A DNA stretch of 64,000 bases from Actinomycetaceae bacterium MB13-C1-2 (lineage in GTDB: Bacteria > Actinomycetota > Actinomycetes > Actinomycetales > Actinomycetaceae), in NCBI GenBank assembly GCA_035621235.1, contig CP141731.1, positions 372,001 through 436,000 on the forward strand, read 5' to 3'. Under the pieces are notes generated by a model. The model had not been told where the DNA came from, did no database searches, and saw only the letters and a list, made by a program, of their open reading frames with translations. Below are positions 18,627 through 30,406 of the stretch, one piece after another (within the stretch, counting starts at the first letter, position 1; the number at the start of each line of letters is the position of its first letter). The position numbers and the translations under genes are program-made.

Positions 18627-18729
18627 GTAAAGCGGTAGGTCAATGATCCCAAGAAGAACTCACCGTTGTGCTGGGTCGCAGAATGAATTCGCTCTTCACA
18701 AGCCCATTGCCCGTCCATACACTCGGGCC

Positions 18730-19056
18730 ATGGTTACTCACTCCACTGTAAAAACGGACCGACCAGAACGATATGCCAAGCAACTGGTCTCTCATCTATC
18801 ACGCAAGTGTCAGAGCGAAGAGGTTGAGCACGGGACTCGACTGCGTATTGCTCCCCCCGAGGGCCCGGTGGCCTATGGCACGGTCCTCGTCGTCCCCGGC
18901 TCTGAAGATGGCGCTGGCTCCCTCGTACTCATCGCTGAAGGCGACAGCGAAGAGGCCCTTGAACGCGCGAAGATGGTGCTAGGCAATCACCTGGTTCGCT
19001 TCGGGGAGAAGGATGGCCTGGTAGTTGAATGGCATGACGGCCCCCTGGGGGTCTAG
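18730..19056 (+). CDS. DUF2218 family protein
   Basis: The protein is 108 residues starting at ATG 18730; the frame is open upstream to 18643 but without family-like sequence. Family features are the opening TDRPERYAKQLVSHLSRK and the closing VLGNHLVRFGEKDGLVVEWHDG. DUF2218 proteins are small alpha/beta proteins of unknown function, often found beside siderophore or iron-uptake genes. Placement opposite feoA fits an iron-linked role, but this is only contextual. Confidence 0.85.
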   Translation: MVTHSTVKTDRPERYAKQLVSHLSRKCQSEEVEHGTRLRIAPPEGPVAYGTVLVVPGSEDGAGSLVLIAEGDSEEALERAKMVLGNHLVRFGEKDGLVVEWHDGPLGV

Positions 19057-19110
19057 AGAACTCCCCTTCCGCTAAAGAACTTCCCTTCCCCTGAGTCCTC
19101 TTCCCCTTCT

Positions 19111-19189
19111 CCGCGTTTGCCAATCAGTTAGGGGACTTTCTTCGCCCTTTTTACCGCGTGTCGCACCCCTAACTGATTGGCAAACGGAG
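19111..19189. repeat. Bipartite palindrome repeat, copy 1 (AATCAGTTAGGGG type)
   Basis: Arms 19111-19136 and 19166-19189 are inverted copies matching over 24 bases, with a two-base bulge (CTCCG-(CG)-TTTGCC...). The core of the arm is GCCAATCAGTTAGGGG, and the loop is 29 bases. The copy lies between the convergent DUF2218 and ppdK genes, so it could act as a terminator. The arm is shared with copies at 45233 and 57507, where the gene arrangement is different. Confidence 0.9.
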
Positions 19190-19201
19190 GGAGACACGCG
19201 A

Positions 19202-19249
19202 TTGGGCCCCGGTAGTCGGTTGATCTCTCAACTATCTACCGGGGCCCAA
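19202..19249 (-). terminator. Large hairpin after ppdK
   Basis: TTGGGCCCCGGTAG (19202-19215) pairs perfectly with CTACCGGGGCCCAA (19236-19249). A second stem GTTGA/TCAAC (19219-19223 with 19228-19232) is nested inside. It lies 22 bases beyond the ppdK stop and is most simply its terminator; being symmetrical it could serve both strands. Confidence 0.75.
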
Positions 19250-19271
19250 CTACAAGCCAACTAGGTCCTAA

Positions 19272-21977
<2,706 letters not shown>

Positions 21978-22085
21978 AGGTCTTTCGTACCTCCGTAGTG
22001 GTGTGATTGCGGCTGTGCAAACTAGCTTTATCAGTTTATCAACCCAAACGACACGGACCTTTGGCTATACGTCACGTCCAGAGTC

Positions 22086-23579
22086 CTAGCTGAAGTGGAT
22101 GTCTACCTCGAAACTCCGCTTCCATGGGAACTCGACGCTTTGAACCACGTAGCCGTCCGCCAGACCCCAGTGAGACAGATAGTCATTCATGGTCGCAACC
22201 GTATGCGCCGCCGCCGTATCAAGCGCTTTCGCTGACACTGGCCCGAAACTCCCCTCGAACACGCCCGTCATCAGGTCGCGCCGGATCAGTGCCTGGTACG
22301 CGACATCGTCCATCAGCCTGCGTCGAAGGGCGATCTGCTGGGCACGCGAATCCAGGGTCCCATTCAGTGTGCCAACGACAATGGCAACTCCGGTGGCGAC
22401 AGCGGCGCCCAGTGCGTTACCAGCGGTGTTCCACCCCCCGTAGGCCGCGAGCTGGCTAAGCAATCCCTGCTCCGCGAGCGCCTCAATCATCTGGGTATCG
22501 CCTCCGTTGACGAACCGCACGTCTGCCAGAACAACGGGCAGTCCCGTACTCAGTGCCTCGCGCACAACCTCGACTGTCGCAGTCGTTTCTCTCGGATCGG
22601 ACGAGGGCGACTGGGCCGATGCGTTGTCGCCGCGATCTGGATCCGGACCGTGGACGACTAGGATCATGTCTGCTTCTTCCTCGTCCACCTCTTTCCCACC
22701 TGCGGCCGAGATCTGTCTAGTAATTGACTCTCCAATGGGACCGTTCTCGTAGGGAGGGATCAGCTTCAAACTCGCCGGGGTTCCTGTCGCCACTTTTATT
22801 CGCGGCTCCGTCCCCGTTGTAGTCGTGATCGCGCGTGCCATCAGGACTGCGCCGGTCTCATCGGCCCCGGGATACCCAATAACCGGGAGAGTTGGCGCTC
22901 CAAAGATCCTCCAGTACTCAAGCCAACTCTGTTCCGCGGAACCTGCCGAGAACTCTGCGGTGTCATCGGCGGTTATGGCCAGGTAGTCCAGCACCTCGTC
23001 CCACCGCATCTGAAGCGCGGCCAAGTTGACGATGTGATTTCGCAATCTGCGCCGCGCAAAGTCCTCAAGAACCCACGAAGGAACATCCCGCTTAACGCCG
23101 TTGGATTCATCGTCTTCCTGACCAACCCACGCGCGGTGCGTCTCTCCACCGTGATGGTGGAGGTCGCGTCCCCAATCCGACCAGTATTCTGGCTCTTCAA
23201 CGCTCACGTATGAGTCGCTAGCCCGAGTAACAAGAGAAACGGCAAGCATTGGTAAATCGGGTTTCGCTTCGTGGATCTCACGCAGGGTGTGCAGACGCCC
23301 GACCGACTCCTCTACAGTGCTGTTTGTGGTTCTGGCCGGAATCAGCCCCCCGTAAACCAGGGTGTCGAGGGAAGCAACGATCGCGTCCGCGTCTTCCGAC
23401 TGACTTTTCAGCCAGTCGGCAAGGGCATCGGTGTTCCCCGGGGTTCTAAAGCTGGGAAGGATCTCTTGCCCCGGAAGTTCGCATCGGTACCCTGCAATCC
23501 GTGCAACCTCCTGGACTAGCCCGGTATTTACCGGCCTCTCGTCGAGAGGAAGCAGGGCAACCTTGGGATCACTACTCAC
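22086..23579 (-). CDS. DUF4127 family protein
   Basis: The protein has 497 residues if it starts at GTG 23579, eight bases after GGAAGG; a longer ATG start at 23606 adds nine residues. It opens VALLPLDERPVNT, the hallmark of DUF4127. It continues through DAIVASLDTLVYGGLIPART and ends with segments (VVGTLNG, DVAYQALIRRDL) also typical of the family. No signal peptide or membrane segment is evident. The function is unknown, though some relatives sit near sugar-metabolism genes. It is 108 bases upstream of ppdK on the same strand and divergent from the PspC gene. Confidence 0.85.
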   Translation of the reverse strand: MSSDPKVALLPLDERPVNTGLVQEVARIAGYRCELPGQEILPSFRTPGNTDALADWLKSQSEDADAIVASLDTLVYGGLIPARTTNSTVEESVGRLHTLREIHEAKPDLPMLAVSLVTRASDSYVSVEEPEYWSDWGRDLHHHGGETHRAWVGQEDDESNGVKRDVPSWVLEDFARRRLRNHIVNLAALQMRWDEVLDYLAITADDTAEFSAGSAEQSWLEYWRIFGAPTLPVIGYPGADETGAVLMARAITTTTGTEPRIKVATGTPASLKLIPPYENGPIGESITRQISAAGGKEVDEEEADMILVVHGPDPDRGDNASAQSPSSDPRETTATVEVVREALSTGLPVVLADVRFVNGGDTQMIEALAEQGLLSQLAAYGGWNTAGNALGAAVATGVAIVVGTLNGTLDSRAQQIALRRRLMDDVAYQALIRRDLMTGVFEGSFGPVSAKALDTAAAHTVATMNDYLSHWGLADGYVVQSVEFPWKRSFEVDIHFS

Positions 23580-23801
23580 GGACTCATCCTTCCGACAGAC
23601 TTTCACTCGTCACAAGGATACGTGCGCGGCGGCGAGACGAAATCCTGATGGCGGCATAGCAAACACTAACGGCGACACCATCAGACCGGGTGCTAAATCT
23701 ACTCTTTACTCTCCGGCAATCCCGCCGAAAACGTATGGATAACCCTCCTGCGCTCGAAGCATTCAAATAGAACAATGGATGCCAGAAAGAAAGGTGCAGC
23801 A

Positions 23802-24188
23802 ATGCAAAAGAAGCTGGTAAGGGATCCCAACAATAAGATGATCGCGGGCGTTTGCTCAGGGATCGCGGAATACTTTGGGTGGGACGCGACCTGGGTGCGA
23901 GCTGCGTTCGGAATCTCTCTCTTGTTCGGCGGGACCGGGTTCTTTATCTACATTGTTCTGTGGATCGTTATGCCTGAGGGACCAATGTATCCAGTACCAC
24001 CACAGTGGCCCGCACCAAACTCAACCGAGTACCCAGGATTCGAGTACCAGGGAAACCCCTACCGGGCGAGCACATATCCCGCGGACGGGAACCCAACGGA
24101 CCCCTATCAAGCGAACAACTATCCTCCGACCACCTATCCGCAGACTTCCTATTCTGATTCGGCACAGTCTGAAGACAGAGATTCCTGA
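23802..24188 (+). CDS. PspC domain protein
   Basis: The protein is 128 residues from ATG 23802, with GAAAGG upstream; an upstream ATG at 23775 is less likely. The PspC domain spans about residues 3-62 (KLVRDPNNKMIAGVCSGIAEYFGWD, then one hydrophobic helix FGISLLFGGTGFFIYIVLWIVMP, written here only to mark the TM region at about 32-54). The C-terminal half is a Pro/Tyr/Thr-rich tail of near-repeats. In other bacteria PspC proteins sense envelope stress; the exact role here is unknown. Confidence 0.87.
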   Translation: MQKKLVRDPNNKMIAGVCSGIAEYFGWDATWVRAAFGISLLFGGTGFFIYIVLWIVMPEGPMYPVPPQWPAPNSTEYPGFEYQGNPYRASTYPADGNPTDPYQANNYPPTTYPQTSYSDSAQSEDRDS

Positions 24189-24267
24189 CCTCGAGACCTG
24201 CCCCTGAATCTAGACGCGGGACCCGGATCCGAATCGCCCGGCATCAGGATCGGCCAACGCCCCAATA

Positions 24268-24338
24268 GATCGGCCAGCCGAGTGGCAAGACATAGTTCTT
24301 TCTGTGTCTCGCCACTTTCGGTAATTCTGTGGCCGATC
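24268..24338 (+). terminator. Long imperfect hairpin downstream of the PspC gene
   Basis: Nested stems pair GATCGGCCA (24268-24276) with TGGCCGATC (24330-24338), AGTGGC (24281-24286) with GCCACT (24311-24316), and AGACATAG (24288-24295) with CTGTGTCT (24302-24309). The apical loop is six bases. It lies 80 bases after the PspC stop in a convergent intergenic region. It is probably a terminator, although the unusual length leaves a small RNA possible. Confidence 0.55.
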
Positions 24339-24389
24339 TCGGCCTGTGTGGCGACCGAGTCCCCCCAGCGACCAAGCCTTAGGGGAACA

Positions 24390-24442
24390 GAATGCCCTGA
24401 CTCAGCTTCCTTTTCGGACGAGAAAGCTGAGTCAGGGCATTC
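24390..24442 (-). terminator. Strong hairpin after clpC
   Basis: A perfect 19-bp stem (GAATGCCCTGACTCAGCTT at 24390-24408 with its complement at 24424-24442) encloses a 15-base loop. It starts 13 bases after the clpC stop, so a terminator is the natural reading. There is no clear U-run. Confidence 0.8.
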
Positions 24443-24455
24443 GCAGTATTGGCAG

Positions 24456-26996
24456 CTATTCGCTTACCGGCGTTGCCTCTATCTGGCTGGCATCGGAGGG
24501 AACCCCGATAACCGGGTCATCAACAGAACGCTGGGGATCACCGTTGAAAGTGAACTCCTTCTTTCCGTCCACTTCTGCAACACCAATCGTTACAACGTCC
24601 CCAGAGCCAAGCGTGCCGAACAGGATCCGCTCAGAGATCGCGTCCTCGATATCACGCTGAATCACACGACGCAGCGGCCTAGCACCGAGCACCGGATCAT
24701 AGCCGCGTTCGGCCAGAAGTTCTCTCGCCTCATCACTCAGCTGCAGACCCATTCCCTGATCCTCGACGCGTTTGGCAAGGTTGCCGATCATCAGGTCAAC
24801 GATTTCCTTGATGTTGTCCTGGGTCAGCGGCGGGAATACCACGACGTCATCAACACGGTTGAGGAACTCGGGGCGGAAGTGCTGCTTAAGCTCCTCATTC
24901 ACCTTGGCCTTCATCCGGCCGTAGTCATGGGTTAGCGACTCAGTAGTCTGGAATCCGGTCAGGACACCCTTGTTAATGTCCCTGGTCCCCAGGTTGGTTG
25001 TCATCAGAATGACCGTGTTCTTGAAGTCGACCTTACGGCCTTGAGCGTCGGTCAGACGTCCCTCTTCGAGGATCTGCAACAAAGAGTTGAAGATGTCGGG
25101 GTGCGCCTTCTCAACCTCGTCGAAGAGCACCACAGAGAACGGACGACGGCGGACCTTCTCGGTCAGCTGACCGCCCTCGTCATATCCAACGTAGCCCGGG
25201 GGGGCACCGAATAGACGTGATGCGGTGTGCTTCTCGGAGAACTCGGACATATCTAGCTGGATCAACGCGTCCTCGTCCCCAAACAGGAACTCGGCGAGGG
25301 TCTTAGCCAACTCAGTCTTACCAACGCCGGTCGGACCGGCGAAGATGAACGAACCGCCAGGACGCTTCGGGTCTTTCAACCCCGCCCGCGAACGACGAAT
25401 CGACTGGGACAGAGCGTGAACCGCCTCTTCCTGACCGATGACTCGCTTATGAAGCTCGTCTTCCATGTTGATCAGCTTGGTGGTCTCAGTCTGCGTCAGC
25501 TTCACGACCGGAATACCGGTGGACATGGCGAGGACCTGAGCGATCTCATCTTCAGTTACCTCTGAGATTTCGGCATCGCCATCTCCGCGCCAGCGCTGTT
25601 CTTGCTCCTCGCGTTCCTTCGCCAGGCGCTTCTCCTGGTCGCGTAGCTCCGCGGCCTTCTCGAAGTCCTGGTTATCAATCGCTGACTCTTTCTGCATGCG
25701 CAGGTCAGAAACCTTTTCATCGAGCTCGCGTAGCTCAGGCGGTGCGGTCATGCGACGGATGCGCAAGCGCGCTCCCGCCTCGTCCATCAGATCGATCGCC
25801 TTATCCGGCAGGAACCGGTCGGAAACGTAACGGTCAGCCAGAGTCGCCGAAGCCTCAATAGCCTCGTCAGTAATGATCACACGGTGGTGCGCCTCGTAGC
25901 GGTCACGCAGACCCTTGAGAATCCCGATAGTCTCCTCAAGACTCGGTTCATCGACCTTCACCGGCTGGAAACGACGCTCAAGCGCCGCATCCTTCTCGAT
26001 GTGCTTGCGGTACTCGTCGAGCGTGGTGGCCCCAATAGTCTGCAGTTCACCGCGAGCGAGCATCGGCTTCAGCATCTGGGCCGCGTCGATCGAACCCTCG
26101 GCAGCGCCGGCACCCACCAGGGTGTGGATCTCATCAATGAAGACGATGATGTCGCCCCGGGTCTTGATTTCCTTGAGGACCTTCTTTAGACGTTCCTCGA
26201 AATCACCCCTGTAACGGGAACCCGCAACCAGCGAACCCATGTCCAAGCTGTAGATCTGCTTGCCCTTAATGGTTTCGGGGACATCGCCGCGGACTATTGC
26301 CTGCGCCAGCCCTTCGACCACAGCGGTCTTGCCAACGCCGGGTTCACCGATCAGAACCGGGTTGTTCTTGGTGCGGCGGGAGAGGACCTGCATTACGCGT
26401 TCCATCTCATTTTGACGACCGATCACCGGGTCAAGCTTCCCCTCGCGCGCCGCCTGGGTGAGATTGCGACCAAACTGTTCGAGGAGGGCTGAGTTGCCTC
26501 GTTCCCGATCCCTCACCGGAGCGCCGCCCGTGCCGACGGACTCCTTGTCATTCTGCGACTGGTAGCCCTGAAGCAGCGACATGACCGCCTTACGAATCGA
26601 GTTCGTGTCGATGTTCATCTTGTGGAGAACCTGAGCGGCAACGCCATCGCCCTCCTTCAAGAGCCCGAGCAACAGGTGCTCAGTACCGATGTAGTTGTGA
26701 CCGAGCTGAAGTGCCTCACGGAACGAAAGCTCGAATACACGCTTGGCGCGAGGAGTGAACGGAATGTGTCCCTCAACAGGCTTCTCCCCCTCGCCAATCA
26801 GCTCGATTACGGTCTGGCGAGCCTCGTCCAAACCGACTCCGGCGATTTCGAGGGACTTCGCGGCAACACCGTCACCCTCGTGAATCAGTCCGAGCAACAG
26901 GTGCTCAGTACCGATGTAGTTGTGCTTGAGACCGCGGGCCTCTTCCTGCGCCAAAACGATGACGCGACGAGCACGGTCGGTAAAGCGTTCAAACAT
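24456..26996 (-). CDS. clpC: ATP-dependent Clp protease ATPase subunit ClpC
   Basis: ClpC is a class I Clp ATPase that unfolds proteins for ClpP. The protein is 846 residues. The N-terminal domain shows two Clp-N repeats ([13 protein letters not shown] occurs at about residues 25 and 99). AAA-1 has GEPGVGKT and AAA-2 has [12 protein letters not shown]-like middle region (about residues 425-455) distinguishes ClpC from ClpB. A ClgR-like site lies ~106 bases upstream. Confidence 0.97.
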   Translation of the reverse strand: MFERFTDRARRVIVLAQEEARGLKHNYIGTEHLLLGLIHEGDGVAAKSLEIAGVGLDEARQTVIELIGEGEKPVEGHIPFTPRAKRVFELSFREALQLGHNYIGTEHLLLGLLKEGDGVAAQVLHKMNIDTNSIRKAVMSLLQGYQSQNDKESVGTGGAPVRDRERGNSALLEQFGRNLTQAAREGKLDPVIGRQNEMERVMQVLSRRTKNNPVLIGEPGVGKTAVVEGLAQAIVRGDVPETIKGKQIYSLDMGSLVAGSRYRGDFEERLKKVLKEIKTRGDIIVFIDEIHTLVGAGAAEGSIDAAQMLKPMLARGELQTIGATTLDEYRKHIEKDAALERRFQPVKVDEPSLEETIGILKGLRDRYEAHHRVIITDEAIEASATLADRYVSDRFLPDKAIDLMDEAGARLRIRRMTAPPELRELDEKVSDLRMQKESAIDNQDFEKAAELRDQEKRLAKEREEQEQRWRGDGDAEISEVTEDEIAQVLAMSTGIPVVKLTQTETTKLINMEDELHKRVIGQEEAVHALSQSIRRSRAGLKDPKRPGGSFIFAGPTGVGKTELAKTLAEFLFGDEDALIQLDMSEFSEKHTASRLFGAPPGYVGYDEGGQLTEKVRRRPFSVVLFDEVEKAHPDIFNSLLQILEEGRLTDAQGRKVDFKNTVILMTTNLGTRDINKGVLTGFQTTESLTHDYGRMKAKVNEELKQHFRPEFLNRVDDVVVFPPLTQDNIKEIVDLMIGNLAKRVEDQGMGLQLSDEARELLAERGYDPVLGARPLRRVIQRDIEDAISERILFGTLGSGDVVTIGVAEVDGKKEFTFNGDPQRSVDDPVIGVPSDASQIEATPVSE

Positions 26997-27318
26997 CGCT
27001 TCCCCCTAACCAGATGGGATTCTTGACTTGGGGCCGGGAACAGGCCTCGGCCCGTGACTGCCTTCAGCCTAGGGTGCTTGAGAGGCCAGATGGCGTTTGT
27101 TCGCTGAAGGCGCGACCTGATCGGATCCCTACCCGTAGTGACTTTCGCCGTGCGCGGCAGTCTGGAAAGATAGCCGTTTTGGTCATTTTCGTGCTGGAAA
27201 CATGCAAATTACGAAGTGACGGAGGGCAACTTTGGCTGGGTTTCTAAGACGTGCCCGGACCATGCGGCGAGAACGGACCGATTTCCTCGTCTCACTAGAG
27301 AAAGCTGCTCGGGAAGAC
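26997..27318. other. clpC upstream region
   Basis: There are ~320 bases with no gene, holding the clpC leader. An inverted repeat CCTTCAGC (27061-27068) / GCTGAAGG (27103-27110) is present, and the ClgR-like core overlaps its right arm. No other repeat or ORF is convincing. Confidence 0.6.
27102..27112 (+). promoter_or_regulatory. ClgR-like operator core upstream of clpC
   Basis: CGCTGAAGGCG fits the core CGC-Y-N-A-N-R-GCG recalled for ClgR, the activator of clp genes in corynebacteria and streptomycetes. The site is ~106 bases before the clpC start, a plausible activator position. The flanking A/T positions agree on the left but not on the right. No clgR gene is in the window, so this is suggestive only. 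Confidence 0.4.
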
Positions 27319-27362
27319 AGATGCGAAAGGGCTCGGCTAGGTGGCCCCGGCCGAGCGCATCT
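27319..27362 (-). terminator. Hairpin after the DapB-fold dehydrogenase gene
   Basis: AGATGCG (27319-27325) pairs with CGCATCT (27356-27362), and GCTCGGC (27331-27337) pairs with GCCGAGC (27350-27356), giving a GC-rich two-part stem. It begins 13 bases after the stop at 27375. Confidence 0.7.
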
Positions 27363-27374
27363 CTGAGGGGTTGA

Positions 27375-28463
27375 TCAGTCCTCTAGATATTCATTCATTG
27401 GCTTAACCATGAACCTGTTGTTCGGCATCTGGTCCGTAGAAACATAGCCGGGCGCCGCGTCAATCAGAGCCGGAATCCTGTTAACCAGGTTCGCGCACGT
27501 CAACTTCACGGTGTCGGGGCGATCAACGGTTATGGTCACGTCCGGCTCGCCGTAGAGCGTCCATTCATTCCGATCGAACTCATCCGGTGCATAGACTTTG
27601 CCGATGCACTGGGTTTCGATGGTTATTCCCTCTGCCGTCTCAGTCGTCACGACGGCGGACATCCCGGTGGCGTCCCCAGCCTTGATGGTCATCCCCAGGG
27701 TCGAAGACTCCAAATCCGCATCGTGCGTGAGCGGAATCTGCTTTTGCACCTGAGAAATCGGCGTGAGACCAAACCGCTCACAAAGCCACCCGTTCTGGTT
27801 CCACATGTACGAGGGAGCAATCTCCCCGCTGGTGATTTTCTCCGCTATCTCATCTGAGCCCAGGTCGTTGAACTGGCCGACCTCCCTATCGAACTCCTCG
27901 ATTGTCAGTCCAGCTCCGTGGCCCTTCGCCAGCGCAATGCCGTAGTCCTCGACGTTGTAGGAGGAAGAGCCCTCGATCTTCGTCAGCTTGTTTAGCGAGC
28001 CCGCCAAAGTATCAACAAGTACGCCCCAGTACAGGTCCGGGTAGCCCGAACCGCTCAGAGTGCAGTTGTTCGCTTTAGCTAGGGTGTCCAACTCAGCCAC
28101 GAGTTTGGGCGAAGAATTCTGTGGGAAGATCGCCTCTTCCGCCGTTGAGATCGCATTTACTCCGTTCTTAGCGCAGACAGCCATTGCGTCGTAGATGTCA
28201 GCGATTGTGCTCATGGTGGTTATGACAGCTACGTCTGGCTTCAATTCCGATAGCAGTGCATCTGCATCAGAGGCACTGGTGACGGTAACGCCAACCGGGT
28301 CGCCTCCCATGATCTCGCCGATATCCCTACCCACAACATGGGGGTTCATATCGATTGCGCCAACTATTTCGACACCGTGATCCAGTAAGAACTGCATGGT
28401 GTGGACGCTCATTTTGCCGCAGCCGTATTGGACGGCCCGAACCTTCTTGTCAGTCACTTCCAT
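27375..28463 (-). CDS. DapB-fold NAD(P)-dependent dehydrogenase (2,4-diaminopentanoate dehydrogenase-like)
   Basis: The protein is 362 residues. The N-terminal Rossmann fold has VQYGCGKMSVHTMQFLLDHG followed by AIDMNPHVVGRDIGEIMG, as in dihydrodipicolinate reductase relatives. The length, the first-loop G-x-G-K-M pattern and the C-terminal VNRIPALIDAAPGYVS match proteins annotated as 2,4-diaminopentanoate dehydrogenase (Ord), an enzyme of ornithine fermentation. No other genes of that pathway are in the window and the gene stands alone with its own terminator, so the substrate is uncertain. It is too diverged to be DapB itself. Confidence 0.7.
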   Translation of the reverse strand: MEVTDKKVRAVQYGCGKMSVHTMQFLLDHGVEIVGAIDMNPHVVGRDIGEIMGGDPVGVTVTSASDADALLSELKPDVAVITTMSTIADIYDAMAVCAKNGVNAISTAEEAIFPQNSSPKLVAELDTLAKANNCTLSGSGYPDLYWGVLVDTLAGSLNKLTKIEGSSSYNVEDYGIALAKGHGAGLTIEEFDREVGQFNDLGSDEIAEKITSGEIAPSYMWNQNGWLCERFGLTPISQVQKQIPLTHDADLESSTLGMTIKAGDATGMSAVVTTETAEGITIETQCIGKVYAPDEFDRNEWTLYGEPDVTITVDRPDTVKLTCANLVNRIPALIDAAPGYVSTDQMPNNRFMVKPMNEYLED

Positions 28464-28614
28464 CTCCTTTGGTAAAAGCGTTAGCTTGCACTTTCAACGC
28501 TACGACCGCAGAGACGACAAAAACAGATCCAGAGGTCCCCACCAGTTAACTACAACGGCCTCAATTCCGAAGTGGAAGCAAAGTCCTTAACCCGGGAGAC
28601 ATTCCGGGAGACAA

Positions 28615-29106
28615 CTACTCCCTCGTGTCCACTATTACGGTAAAAGGGCCGTCGTTCACCAGGGACACCTGCATCATCGCACCGAAAACGCCGGTGGCGA
28701 CTTCCACGCCTTCATCTCGGAGTAACTGGACCAGGTCATCAATCATCGGTTCCGCGACCTGTCCCGAAGCGGCGTCCATCCACGATGGTCGCGCACCCTT
28801 CTTAGTCCTGCCATAGAGCGTGAACTGGCTTACGAGGAGAACCGGGGCATCGGTCTCCCGCACCGACTTCTCCTCGTCCAGAATCCGCAGGTTCATAATC
28901 CGCGCGGCCATCTTCTCAATGTCCGCTCTGGTGTCCTCTCGGTGCGCGGCAACCAAGGCGACCAAACCGGGTCGGTCGATCTCTCCGACAACTTCGCCCC
29001 CAACGGAAACAGAAGCGGTTGCCGCACGCTGAAGTACTGCTTTGATCTCTCGGCCCCTATCTCTGTGTTCCGGGGCCGTGGGTTCTAATGTCGCGTTTGC
29101 CGGCAT
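28615..29106 (-). CDS. dtd: D-aminoacyl-tRNA deacylase
   Basis: Dtd removes D-amino acids wrongly attached to tRNA. The family core is IKAVLQRAATASVSV at the start, the active-site LVSQFTLYG, and the C-terminal VSLVNDGPFTVIVDTRE. The frame begins at ATG 29106, giving 163 residues with a ~22-residue N-terminal extension. No alternative ATG or GTG lies near the usual start, so the extension and its 50-base overlap with the end of the ygfZ-like gene are probably real. Confidence 0.93.
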   Translation of the reverse strand: MPANATLEPTAPEHRDRGREIKAVLQRAATASVSVGGEVVGEIDRPGLVALVAAHREDTRADIEKMAARIMNLRILDEEKSVRETDAPVLLVSQFTLYGRTKKGARPSWMDAASGQVAEPMIDDLVQLLRDEGVEVATGVFGAMMQVSLVNDGPFTVIVDTRE

Positions 29107-30220
29107 CCAGACGCTTCAAGCCTTCGCCCGGCCTGGCGTCCGGGGCGTGATCCGAACGACCGTCGACCGGGACTATCAGCTCCTGCAGAGCGTCCACCTC
29201 ACCCACGTTCAACTGCGCCGCCGGGTCGAGGTTTCTTTTAAGGAGAGCAAGCCCGATCGGACCCATCTCGTAATGCTGTGCTACCGAAGTCAGCACGCCT
29301 ACCTGACGCCCATTTAGTTCTACGGGAGTTCCCGGTTCAGGCATCCGTTCCGCTGAACCGTCTAGTTGCAAGAAAGTGAGCCGACGAGGAGGCCTCCCCA
29401 AGTTGATGATTCTGGCGACCGATTCTTGTCCGCAGTAGCAACCCTTATTGGTATGGACCGCAGTACGAAGCCAGTCGAGTTCTGCCGGCACCGCTCGATC
29501 ATCAACCTCAGAACCGGGAAGAGGACGCCACGCTCCAACTCGGGTCGCCTCTGCCGCCAGTAGACCGACCATCCTAGCCTCGCCCACACATGAGAAACGT
29601 CGGACAAACTGATCGACACCTTCAGTTGGGATCAGGTAGAGGCGGAAGTCCGCCTCGGGGTGCTTGCCCTGGAAGTAAGCGGCCCCTCCCTCGACAACAT
29701 CTGGCCAGGCGTCGCGCCAAACCAAACCCCCGAGTTCTTTTGCGACCTCAAAGTTAAGTTCTGCTCCCTCCCGCTTTTCGTTGTCAGTCACGAAAGAGGC
29801 GTACTCCTGAGAGACGTCTTCGACCTCCACTCGAAGCATGAACTGCATTGACCGCAAGAAGTCAGCAAGGGCTCCGGCAAACTGGAACTCTGTGATCAGG
29901 TAGGCGGCATCACCGTCATCGACAATCCCCGCAGCAAACTGGATGCGCCCCTGCGGATCAAGGAGTAGTAGCTCCTTCGACGATCCTTGACCCAAATCAG
30001 AGACGATCTGTGAAGAAAGGGTCGTGATCCAGCTGAGTCGGTCCGGCCCAGAAACTCGAACTACTCCGAGGTGCCCGAGGTAACTAAGACCTCGTCCTTC
30101 CTCGAATGCCTGCTGCTCGTCTGCGGGCCAACCGAAGTGAATAGGGAGTGCTATGAATCTCCCCTCTTCGGCAATGACCGGGTTTTTCGTTGCAATCGAC
30201 GCGGGAATAGAGGGCGTCAT
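29057..30220 (-). CDS. ygfZ: Folate-binding protein YgfZ/GcvT-like
   Basis: YgfZ proteins use folate to assist repair or assembly of Fe-S clusters. The signature K-G-C-Y-x-G-Q-E is present as NKGCYCGQESVARI. The body shows the GcvT-like fold pattern (LSYLGHLGVVRVSGPDR). The start ATG 30220 has GAGG seven bases upstream and gives 387 residues; a frame from 30256 would add 12 residues. The 3' end overlaps dtd by 50 bases, so the genes are co-transcribed. Confidence 0.9.
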   Translation of the reverse strand: MTPSIPASIATKNPVIAEEGRFIALPIHFGWPADEQQAFEEGRGLSYLGHLGVVRVSGPDRLSWITTLSSQIVSDLGQGSSKELLLLDPQGRIQFAAGIVDDGDAAYLITEFQFAGALADFLRSMQFMLRVEVEDVSQEYASFVTDNEKREGAELNFEVAKELGGLVWRDAWPDVVEGGAAYFQGKHPEADFRLYLIPTEGVDQFVRRFSCVGEARMVGLLAAEATRVGAWRPLPGSEVDDRAVPAELDWLRTAVHTNKGCYCGQESVARIINLGRPPRRLTFLQLDGSAERMPEPGTPVELNGRQVGVLTSVAQHYEMGPIGLALLKRNLDPAAQLNVGEVDALQELIVPVDGRSDHAPDARPGEGLKRLDAGKRDIRTHGPGTQR

Positions 30221-30406
30221 AGAGGGACCTCGTATCTCGATCCGCGCGAAATCCAAGTAGTCTCATCACTTTGGAACTTCAATAACGGCGCGTTGGTGAG
30301 CGGACTCTTCCTTATCCGGGCGCTCTCATGCGACTTTGGACGGTGAACGCCGGAGATCGCCCGACGACACATCGCCGAGACCTTAGATTCTTGCTGAACC
30401 ACGGCT

